NCBI GenBank assembly: GCA_037447455.1
Contig: JBBIGQ010000001.1
Span: forward strand, 124,001 to 188,000
DNA: 64,000 nucleotides
Reading direction: 5' to 3'
From: BPGX01 sp037447455
GTDB taxonomy: Bacteria; Bacteroidota; Bacteroidia; B-17B0; Aurantibacillaceae
In this document: piece by piece, positions 19,134 to 26,624 of the stretch
Layout of the letters: every line of letters begins with the position of its first letter
Position numbering within the stretch: position 1 is the first letter of the stretch
The notes under the pieces: generated by a model
Database searches by the model: none
Seen by the model: the letters and a program-made list of their open reading frames with translations, nothing else
Told to the model about the DNA's origin: nothing
Translations under genes and position numbers: made by a program

Positions 19134-20282
19134 TTATTGGGACTTTGTTGTATCTGTTGTGTTTTTATTTTCTGTCCACAATTCTCCCTGTGGTTCTTTC
19201 GCTCCGGGCGGATTAGTGCCTCTTAATGTAAGAATAAAAGAAGCTACCTGCTGGATTTGTTTAGGTGATAACTGGGATTCCCAGGAGATCATCCCTTTTT
19301 CTGGCACTCCATATTTAATGACCTTGAATATATTCTTAATACCTCCACCACGTAACCAATAATCATCTGTTAGATTAGGACCTGTACCGCCTTGTCCTTC
19401 TTTACCATGGCATGTTACACAATTAGAAGTAAAAACTTCTTTTCCTTGCTGAATCTCGTTCGCATCACTTAATGCTGTAACATTTTCCTCATTAATTTTA
19501 CCAGCCACCACTGCAAGATATTCTTGTTTTTTCTTTTCTGCTTCCTGAACTTCCATTTTATATAACTCTTCTTGTCCAACCCCAGGCCCTACAAATCCTA
19601 CTTTTTCAAATGCTTTAATAGGAGAGACGTGATAATGAATAAGATAAGCTACTGAAAAAATAATGGTAGCATAAAACATCCACAACCACCAGGGAGGCAG
19701 CACATTATCCAACTCTCTGATACCATCATATTCGTGTTCAAATTGTACCGTTGCTTCTTTTTCTACCGGTACAGAACGGGTTAACCATTGTTCTAAATTG
19801 CCAAAAACAGAACTACTTTTTTCTTCTTGTCTGATAATTCCTGCTTGTTTCAAAATATGACGAAATTGTGTGTACATCCATATTACTATCAATGAGCAGA
19901 AAATATTAAGTCCTATCAGAATGTTGATTTCTGTTTCTGAAAAACTTATTATATCATTGTTTGTGCTCGCCGTTTGAGCAAAAGTAGTATGGGAGAATAA
20001 TAATCCTATTAAAAGCAATAAACTCATTAAAGACGATGAATCATTTCTTTTAGATACCGCATTTGACTCGCTTACCGATTTAATAGCAGAAGAGATAGAA
20101 CGAATTACGATTATCTGAATAATAAGTAAAATGATTAAACCCCATGCTGTAACATTATTAGAATTGGATGGTTGCTCTGCAATTTTTGTTACCTCATTAG
20201 CAACCTGTGCCGACAGGTTTGTGCTCATCATTATTAATAAGCCACCTATGCTTACATTCTTTAAATAAGACATTGTTTCCAT
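19134..20282 (-). CDS. ccoP: cbb3-type cytochrome c oxidase subunit CcoP (single heme c)
   Basis: Membrane cytochrome c subunit that passes electrons to the catalytic CcoNO unit. The 382 aa protein has two or three N-terminal hydrophobic segments, then the FixP_N-type anchor (DNVLPPWWLWMFYATIIFS near residue 190). One cytochrome c domain follows, with CVTCH near residue 290 and a probable distal methionine in KGMISW. Proteobacterial CcoP carries two heme c sites; only one CxxCH is present here, so electron transfer would go through a single heme. The extended N-terminal region is also longer than in the classical subunit. Confidence 0.93.
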   Translation of the reverse strand: METMSYLKNVSIGGLLIMMSTNLSAQVANEVTKIAEQPSNSNNVTAWGLIILLIIQIIVIRSISSAIKSVSESNAVSKRNDSSSLMSLLLLIGLLFSHTTFAQTASTNNDIISFSETEINILIGLNIFCSLIVIWMYTQFRHILKQAGIIRQEEKSSSVFGNLEQWLTRSVPVEKEATVQFEHEYDGIRELDNVLPPWWLWMFYATIIFSVAYLIHYHVSPIKAFEKVGFVGPGVGQEELYKMEVQEAEKKKQEYLAVVAGKINEENVTALSDANEIQQGKEVFTSNCVTCHGKEGQGGTGPNLTDDYWLRGGGIKNIFKVIKYGVPEKGMISWESQLSPKQIQQVASFILTLRGTNPPGAKEPQGELWTENKNTTDTTKSQ

Positions 20283-20300
20283 ATGAAATTATTTTAAATA

Positions 20301-20465
20301 TTATTCAAAAGGTATATTTTTAAGTTTTTGAATATGTTTTTTATCCAGTTTAATTAAATATATTAAAACCGTTATGAAAAAGAGAAAAAATATCAGAAAA
20401 GAAATAATAGGGTATATTTCTATTCCTAAGATACTTTCCAGATGATGTTTTACAAAGCGTAGCAT
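20301..20465 (-). CDS. ccoQ: cbb3 oxidase small subunit CcoQ
   Basis: A 54 aa open frame between ccoP and the ccoNO fusion, beginning MLRFVKHHLE and ending KNIPFE. It has one central transmembrane helix (YPIISFLIFFLFFITVLIYLI) followed by a charged tail, as in Bacteroidota CcoQ-type proteins. CcoQ stabilises the association of CcoP with the core complex. The position between ccoNO and ccoP, 16 bases after the ccoNO stop, supports the call. Its shortness makes it easy for automated annotation to miss. Confidence 0.85.
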   Translation of the reverse strand: MLRFVKHHLESILGIEIYPIISFLIFFLFFITVLIYLIKLDKKHIQKLKNIPFE

Positions 20466-20481
20466 ATAATTTGTTTTAGAT

Positions 20482-22632
20482 TTATTTTAATACTTGTTTT
20501 TTCTCCAAACTAATATCCACGCCTAATCTTTGAAGATAGGCAATGAGTGCAATAATTTCCTTTTCAGGAGAAACGGTAATGTTTTGATTCTTTAAATCAT
20601 CTGCAATTTCTTTTGCTTGTTTCATCAGATCTTTGACTGCTTCGTTTTCATAACCTTCCGGATAAGGCACTCCCAAAGTGCGCATTGCTTGTATTTTTTT
20701 TCCTGTAGAAGACACGTCTAAATCATTGTCTATCAACCAAGGATAAGGTGGCATAATAGAATTCGGAGAAGTTAAACGCGGGTCAAGCATGTGAGTAAAA
20801 TGCCACGCATTGGGTTTACGTAATTTCATGGTGCCTTCTCTTGCCAAATCCGGTCCTGTTCTTTTAGAGCCCCATAAAAACGGATGGTCATAAACAAATT
20901 CTCCTGCTTTGGAATATTCACCATAACGTTCTGTTTCACTTCTAAAAGGTCTTATCATTTGAGAATGACAGACATAACATCCTTCACGAATGTATATATC
21001 TCTTCCCTCCAGTTCTAATGGCGTATAGGGTTTAACAGATGAAATAGTAGGCACATTAGATTTTATCAGAAAAGTAGGAACAAACTCAATAATTCCACCG
21101 ATTGCCACTAAAATTAAAGATAGTACCAACATTTGTACAGGTCTTTTCTCAATCCATTTATGCCAGTATTCCTGTTTTTCTTCCTGGAATCTAATAAGTG
21201 CCGGGGCTTCGGCAGATTCATTACTCAAGAAATTGCCAGCATACGCCGTTTTAACCAAATTATACACCATTACAATAACACCAATAAAATACATTGCCCC
21301 ACCAATTCCACGCATTAAATACAAATTTTTTAATACTGTTACTGTTTCCAGAAAATTTGGATACTTCAAAAAACCTTCTTCTGTAAATTCTTTCCACATA
21401 AAGCTTTGAGTAAAGCCCGCCCAATACATTGGAATAGCATAGAAAATAATTCCAAGTGTCCCTATCCAAAAATGAAAGTCAGCCAGCTTCTTTGAATAAA
21501 GCGGCGTTCTCCACATTCTTGGGACCAACCAGTACAACATGCCAAAGGTTAAAAAGCCATTCCATGCTAATCCACCAATATGTACATGCGCAATAGTCCA
21601 GTCCGTAAAGTGAGAAATAGCGTTTACATTTTTCAATGATAACAAGGGCCCCTCAAAAGTAGCCATACCGTAACCCGTCAACGCTACCACCATAAATTTC
21701 AATATCGGTTCTAACTTTACTTTATCCCAACATCCTCTTAATGTTAAAAGGCCGTTTAACATCCCCCCCCAAGATGGAGCAATTAACATCACAGAAAACA
21801 CGGCACCCAGCGATTGTGCCCAATCTGGTAGTGCAGAATATAAAAGATGGTGCGGACCCGCCCAGATGTAAATAAAAATCAATGCCCAAAAATGTATAAT
21901 TGAAAGTTTATACGAATACACCGGACGCTCTGCCGCTTTCGGAACGAAATAGTACATCAACCCTAAATAGGGAGTTGTCAGAAAAAAGGCCACGGCATTG
22001 TGTCCATACCACCATTGCACCAAGGCATCCTGTACGCCGGCATACCAGGAATAACTTTTAAGAAAAGCAACAGGAAATTCAAAAGAGTTGACAATATGTA
22101 ACATTGCGACCGTTACAAATGTGGCAATATAAAACCAGATAGCTACATATAAGTGTTCTACTCTTCTTTTCAAAATAGTGCCAAACATATTCCATCCAAA
22201 CACTACCCAAATCAGAGTAATTGCTATATCAATAGGCCATTCTAACTCGGCGTATTCTTTGGATGTTGTATATCCTAAGGGCAATGTAATGGCCGCTGAA
22301 AGTATTATTAGTTGCCATCCCCAAAAATGTATTTTACTTAAAGTATCACTGTACATTCTTGTTTTGAGTAATCTTTGAAGCGAATAATAAACACCCGCAA
22401 AAATACCATTACCCACAAAAGCAAATATTACAGCATTAGTGTGCAAGGGACGCAAGCGACCAAAAGTCGTGATTGGTACTCCAAAGTTTAACTCAGGAAA
22501 TACCAGTTGAAAAGCAATGAGTAAGCCCACCAACATTCCTATCACGCCAAAAACTACTGTTGCAATTAAGAAATTACGCACAATTGCGTTATCGTATTCA
22601 AATTTTTCCAGATTTTTGCTGCTGTGTTCCAT
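20482..22632 (-). CDS. ccoNO: cbb3-type cytochrome c oxidase, fused CcoN-CcoO
   Basis: Catalytic subunit and first cytochrome c subunit of the high-affinity terminal oxidase in one 716 aa chain. Residues 1 to about 480 are the 12-helix heme-copper oxidase core. Metal ligand regions are visible: LHTNAVIFAF (low-spin heme b), YGHNAVAFF and GPHHLLYS (CuB), and IAHVHIGG (heme ligands). From about residue 505 a helix leads into the CcoO part with CYVCHSQMIRP (heme c near residue 554) and a distal Met in SIMPPYPW. This fusion is the Bacteroidota form. It overlaps ccoS by 35 bases. Confidence 0.97.
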   Translation of the reverse strand: MEHSSKNLEKFEYDNAIVRNFLIATVVFGVIGMLVGLLIAFQLVFPELNFGVPITTFGRLRPLHTNAVIFAFVGNGIFAGVYYSLQRLLKTRMYSDTLSKIHFWGWQLIILSAAITLPLGYTTSKEYAELEWPIDIAITLIWVVFGWNMFGTILKRRVEHLYVAIWFYIATFVTVAMLHIVNSFEFPVAFLKSYSWYAGVQDALVQWWYGHNAVAFFLTTPYLGLMYYFVPKAAERPVYSYKLSIIHFWALIFIYIWAGPHHLLYSALPDWAQSLGAVFSVMLIAPSWGGMLNGLLTLRGCWDKVKLEPILKFMVVALTGYGMATFEGPLLSLKNVNAISHFTDWTIAHVHIGGLAWNGFLTFGMLYWLVPRMWRTPLYSKKLADFHFWIGTLGIIFYAIPMYWAGFTQSFMWKEFTEEGFLKYPNFLETVTVLKNLYLMRGIGGAMYFIGVIVMVYNLVKTAYAGNFLSNESAEAPALIRFQEEKQEYWHKWIEKRPVQMLVLSLILVAIGGIIEFVPTFLIKSNVPTISSVKPYTPLELEGRDIYIREGCYVCHSQMIRPFRSETERYGEYSKAGEFVYDHPFLWGSKRTGPDLAREGTMKLRKPNAWHFTHMLDPRLTSPNSIMPPYPWLIDNDLDVSSTGKKIQAMRTLGVPYPEGYENEAVKDLMKQAKEIADDLKNQNITVSPEKEIIALIAYLQRLGVDISLEKKQVLK

Positions 22633-22834
22633 AGTTATTAGATTTTTGTGATTTTAAAGATGTTTCTACGTTCTTAATTTCATCTTCTGTATTTATTTTA
22701 TTTTCATATAAAACTCTAATAGAAGGTGATACAACGTCTTCGTATTGTCCTTTTTTAACTGACCAGACAAAGGCCATTAAAAAACCTATTGCAATTAAAA
22801 CACTAATACTTAAAAGGATATAAATCACTTCCAT
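22598..22834 (-). CDS. ccoS: cbb3 oxidase maturation protein CcoS
   Basis: A 78 aa protein with one N-terminal membrane helix (VIYILLSISVLIAIGFLMAFVW). The family block WSVKKGQYEDVVSPSIRVLYE follows. CcoS is required for insertion of heme b and copper into the cbb3 core. It is the first gene of the cluster, with ccoNO beginning inside its 3' end. The ATG at 22834 is followed directly by the helix and preceded by a well-placed promoter. Confidence 0.9.
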   Translation of the reverse strand: MEVIYILLSISVLIAIGFLMAFVWSVKKGQYEDVVSPSIRVLYENKINTEDEIKNVETSLKSQKSNNYGTQQQKSGKI

Positions 22835-22845
22835 ATTTCAGGGCA

Positions 22846-22853
22846 CAAAGGTA
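22846..22853 (-). promoter_or_regulatory. -7 promoter element of the cco operon
   Basis: On the minus strand TACCTTTG is a perfect match to the Bacteroidota TAnnTTTG element and lies 12 bases upstream of the ccoS ATG. No good -33 TTG is found at the normal distance, as expected for an activator-dependent promoter. The inferred start point is about base 22842. Confidence 0.65.
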
Positions 22854-22875
22854 GAGCATGTAATAAGCAAGGAGT

Positions 22876-22889
22876 ATGATATAAATCAT
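22876..22889 (-). promoter_or_regulatory. CRP/FNR-type binding site, proximal
   Basis: A perfect palindrome ATGAT-ATAA-ATCAT, close to the FNR box TTGAT-N4-ATCAA. Its centre is about 40.5 bases upstream of the inferred start of cco transcription, the position used by class II activators. An FNR-like regulator turning on the oxidase at low oxygen is the natural reading. The regulator gene is not in this window. Confidence 0.6.
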
Positions 22890-22920
22890 CTTATTAAATA
22901 TTTTAATTTATTGTATTAAC

Positions 22921-22932
22921 TGATTTAAATCA
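22921..22932 (-). promoter_or_regulatory. CRP/FNR-type binding site, distal
   Basis: A second palindrome TGAT-TTAA-ATCA with the same half-sites and spacing. It is centred 44 bases (about four helical turns) above the proximal site, so two regulator dimers would sit on the same face of the DNA. It lies near -85 relative to the inferred start. Confidence 0.55.
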
Positions 22933-23063
22933 TTTAAAAACTATACAATAAATTACACTAAACACATTTTTGAATCCTATTTTAATAATTGAAATATAAT
23001 TAGATTTAAAGCCAATTATTATCCTTTCAAGTAAATCAGATGAATGTGAAAACCATTTATTAT

Positions 23064-26000
23064 TTATTCAATCTCTACATCATCACAATGATACAATTTA
23101 TGTGATTGGGATTTGTATTTCTGCGTAGAAGATCCATTCTTTTTTTCTTTTAATAGTTTTTCAATCAATCGTGCTCTTTCTTTTTGAATCCATTCCTCCC
23201 GTTTTTTATTTTCTTCTTCGTCATAAAATATCTGTCCTTCAATAATTGTGTACTTTACTTTTGCCATCACACTTAGTGGGAAATCAGACCACAATACTAA
23301 ATCTGCTGTTTTGCCGACTTCAATACTTCCTACCTCTTTGTCAATCCCCAGTGCCTTCGCAGGATTAATAGTAACTAATTTCAACGCTTGCACAGGACTC
23401 AAACCACCATATTTTATGCTCTTTCCAGCTTCTTGATTTAAACGTCTACCCATTTCTGCATCGTCCGAGTTGATACAAGTATTTACGCCTACCTTAGTAA
23501 GCAAAGCAGCATTGTAAGGAATGGCTTCCATCACCTCCATTTTATATGCCCACCAATCGCTGAAGGCAGAAGCATTTGAACTATGTTGTTTTAATTTATC
23601 CGCCACTTTGTATCCCTCCAGAATGTGTGTAAAAGTATTCACTCTAAAACCCAAACTATCTGCTAAATGCAAGAGCATATTAATTTCACTTTGAACATAA
23701 CTATGGCAAGTTATGTCTCTTTTATTTTCAAGAATTTCAACCAACGCTTCCAACTCTAAGTCCTTTCTTGGCGGCGATACTTTTTGGCGCTCTTTCTCCG
23801 GTAAGGACCGATATCCCTTCCATTTTTTTTGATATGCCTTGGCACGATGGAAATAATCATTAAACACTTGTTCTACGCCCATTCTCGTTTGCGGGAATCT
23901 ATCGGAAGGCGGACTATTCCCTTGTTTCACATTTTCACCTAAAGCAAATTTGATAGAAGGACGGGCACGAGAGTACTTCATCTCTTCCGCATTGTGCCCC
24001 CATTTTAATTTGATAGTTTGGCACTGACCACCAATTGGATTGGCCGAGCCGTGCAGTAGTTGTGCCGTAGTAACACCGCCTGCCAACTGGCGATAGATAT
24101 TAATATCTTCCGGATTGATAACATCGCCTATTCGCACTTCAGCGCTGCTGGCTTGTGTCCATTCGTTGACACCGCCACTAATCGCAATATGAGAATGTTC
24201 ATCAATAATACCGGGTGTTAAATGCATTCCCTTAGCGTCAATGATTTTTGCAAACGCAAGTTTAGGCACATCGATATTAGACGCTATGCGAACGATTTTA
24301 CCATCTACTACATACACATCGTATTCGTTTAAGACGCTATCTTTTGTGTTTGTCCACACCATTGCATCTTTGATGAGTAAAGCATCATAGCGATGTTTTA
24401 ATTTTTCCAACGCTTGCTGAAAAAAATCTAAAGTATCTGGGCTGGGCATTCCATAAGCACAAAATGGATAAATGATTTTTCCAAAATTGCTTATTAAACT
24501 TTTCTTTTGAGTTTTGGCAGTATCTTTTAATGATTTTATTTTTTGAATAATAATGTCAATCTGTTGATAAGATTTTAAATCATACAACACACCAGAAATA
24601 CTGCTGTCTAAAGGATTGTATTGTCCGCTAAAAGTGAATTTGAAAAGAGAATCCTGTAATTGAAATTGTATTTTAGGATATTCTAATTTTGAAGTTGATT
24701 TTAAATTAGCAGTATCTTTTTTAACTTGCAATTTTTGTTCAGCCGTGTTTCCTTGAATAATTAGTTTAAATTTTTGATTATGGAATGTCCATTCGTATTC
24801 ACCATTCATTTTATTAGCGTTTCTATCGTAGAAAATATGCGGCTTTCCTAAAATCCAATGTTCTATTATCGTAGCATTTTCTTCAAAGATATTTTTATCC
24901 GTAATAAAAAAATTTGCTAGATAATTTTCTTTCAGGGCTCCTATTTGCTTTTCAGCATTGATAAATTTTGCCGGATTATAGGTCAATGCTTTTAGTAATG
25001 TCTTTTCAGAAACACCATAGTTCGAGGTTTTGCGAAGGTTTGAGAAAAATTGTTTCACATCTTTTAATCCATTCGTAGTAATAGAAAAATCAATACCATT
25101 TTTTTCAAGAAAAGTCAGATTAGCCGGTGCCAATTCCCAATGTTTTAATTCGGAAATCGGAATAATATCGGCATCTAATGGATCAGACACATCATAAGCT
25201 TCGGGAAAATTGATGGGCACAATAAGTTGCGGACGAAGTTGCTTTAAATCTTCAATACGCTGATACTCATCCCCACTTGTCTTGTAGATAAAAGAAAGTT
25301 GAAACTCTTTTGCAATTTTATTGGCTCTGAAAATATCCCATTTGTTATCACATTCAAAGACAATTGGAAGCTGTAGTAGCTGATTAAGATATTCTAATGA
25401 CAAGTTGGTTTCGATTTTATTTTGGAGTGATGCATACCATTGAGCATCGTATAAACTTTGACGCAGTAAAGCAATAGATCCCATCAAAGAAGAAGGATAA
25501 AAATGCGGTGAACTACCCTTTTTGAAAGACATAAATGTTGCGGCTTTCTCTATGAGAATATTCTCGTGTTCTTTTGCATCTGCCAATGCAATTAATACTC
25601 CCGTTCCTCTTACAATCCCATCCTTCTGAGAAATTAAAACAGTCCCAAAGCCATTTTTCCGGTAATCATTGGCTTTTTCATTATTAAAAACAAAGTGTTC
25701 AATAGCGTTGAACTGGCTTTTTATGGCGGGATTCCAATAATACGCTCCCTTTATGTAATTTTCTTTAAAAGAACCCGTATTTTTTTCCTTTTTTATCTCC
25801 GGCATTCCAAATTCAGAATATAAATCAATAAACGATGGATAAATATGCTTTCCATTTAAATCAATAACAACAGCATTCCAAGGAATGTCTTTTTCATTTG
25901 TAGTTACTTTTAAAATTTTCTTGTCTTTAATAATTAAATGCGCCTTTTCAAGCGTGGTTTGATAATCCTGATGAATAACAGCATTCTTAAAAACATATAC

Positions 26001-26099
26001 AGGCGATAATGTATAGGATGCTTCATTAGAAGGAAAAGTAGTTTGCGCCCAACTTAAACTTGCATAAAACAAAATAAAAATTAAGAGTATTTTCTTCAT
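23064..26099 (-). CDS. Secreted two-module amidohydrolase family protein
   Basis: Exported protein of 1011 aa with signal peptide MKKILLIFILFYASLSWAQ. It contains two amidohydrolase-like modules. The first (about residues 25-430) has lost the metal-binding HxH: the matching segment reads PSFIDLYSEFG. The second (about residues 570-960) keeps it (GIIDEHSHIAISGG) and ends with the usual KxADLVLW segment, so only this half is likely catalytic. Long proteins of this plan are common in Bacteroidota and are annotated only as amidohydrolases; peptidase or imidazolonepropionase-like activity is possible. The substrate is unknown. Confidence 0.87.
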   Translation of the reverse strand: MKKILLIFILFYASLSWAQTTFPSNEASYTLSPVYVFKNAVIHQDYQTTLEKAHLIIKDKKILKVTTNEKDIPWNAVVIDLNGKHIYPSFIDLYSEFGMPEIKKEKNTGSFKENYIKGAYYWNPAIKSQFNAIEHFVFNNEKANDYRKNGFGTVLISQKDGIVRGTGVLIALADAKEHENILIEKAATFMSFKKGSSPHFYPSSLMGSIALLRQSLYDAQWYASLQNKIETNLSLEYLNQLLQLPIVFECDNKWDIFRANKIAKEFQLSFIYKTSGDEYQRIEDLKQLRPQLIVPINFPEAYDVSDPLDADIIPISELKHWELAPANLTFLEKNGIDFSITTNGLKDVKQFFSNLRKTSNYGVSEKTLLKALTYNPAKFINAEKQIGALKENYLANFFITDKNIFEENATIIEHWILGKPHIFYDRNANKMNGEYEWTFHNQKFKLIIQGNTAEQKLQVKKDTANLKSTSKLEYPKIQFQLQDSLFKFTFSGQYNPLDSSISGVLYDLKSYQQIDIIIQKIKSLKDTAKTQKKSLISNFGKIIYPFCAYGMPSPDTLDFFQQALEKLKHRYDALLIKDAMVWTNTKDSVLNEYDVYVVDGKIVRIASNIDVPKLAFAKIIDAKGMHLTPGIIDEHSHIAISGGVNEWTQASSAEVRIGDVINPEDINIYRQLAGGVTTAQLLHGSANPIGGQCQTIKLKWGHNAEEMKYSRARPSIKFALGENVKQGNSPPSDRFPQTRMGVEQVFNDYFHRAKAYQKKWKGYRSLPEKERQKVSPPRKDLELEALVEILENKRDITCHSYVQSEINMLLHLADSLGFRVNTFTHILEGYKVADKLKQHSSNASAFSDWWAYKMEVMEAIPYNAALLTKVGVNTCINSDDAEMGRRLNQEAGKSIKYGGLSPVQALKLVTINPAKALGIDKEVGSIEVGKTADLVLWSDFPLSVMAKVKYTIIEGQIFYDEEENKKREEWIQKERARLIEKLLKEKKNGSSTQKYKSQSHKLYHCDDVEIE

Positions 26100-26142
26100 A
26101 GATAAAATTTATTAAATTAAGTTTTAATATAAGTAAAATTGA

Positions 26143-26526
26143 TTAAAGGTGTGGATTGATTTTAGTTTTAATAATAAAAGCATTGGGATAATCTGATTGA
26201 ATTTTTTTTAAGATTTCGTGCGCTTCTAACTTTGTTCTAAAATCTCCAACTACTAAAATAAAATTGGGCTGTACATAATCATCATAAATAGGAATGTCGG
26301 GATATTTGGTCTGAAAATCGGCTTTTACTTTTTCCATTTTACTTCTATTCACATCAAAAAAAATTTTTATTCGGTATCCATCGTATTGACCTTTTGTAAG
26401 TTGATTATATTGCTTCTTTTTTTGAATGAGTAAGGAGATATTGGCCGTATCTTTTTGCAAAATAGATTGAGAATACACTGATTTAGAACTAATAAAACAC
26501 AGAATTAAAACTAAACGATAAAACAT
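26143..26526 (-). CDS. Secreted SPOR domain protein
   Basis: Small exported protein (127 aa from the ATG at 26526). The frame stays open to 26571, but the later ATG begins a clean signal peptide (MFYRLVLILCFISSKSVYSQ). The C-terminal 75 residues look like a SPOR domain, beginning GYRIKIFFDVNRSKMEKVKA and ending in the beta strand NAFIIKTKINPHL. SPOR domains bind denuded peptidoglycan glycan strands. It lies 43 bases upstream of the amidohydrolase on the same strand and divergent from leuS. Confidence 0.72.
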   Translation of the reverse strand: MFYRLVLILCFISSKSVYSQSILQKDTANISLLIQKKKQYNQLTKGQYDGYRIKIFFDVNRSKMEKVKADFQTKYPDIPIYDDYVQPNFILVVGDFRTKLEAHEILKKIQSDYPNAFIIKTKINPHL

Positions 26527-26599
26527 TTTTGAGACAAATTTAATGAAAAAACATCGTATGCGTAAAAACACGGTATTACGGATATTCCAAACTATCTAC

Positions 26600-26607
26600 T
26601 ATATTTG
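26600..26607 (+). promoter_or_regulatory. -7 promoter element of leuS
   Basis: TATATTTG, a perfect match to TAnnTTTG, is 17 bases before the leuS ATG and predicts a leader of about ten bases. A clear -33 TTG is not visible. Confidence 0.5.
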
Positions 26608-26624
26608 CCAACAAAAAAACGACA

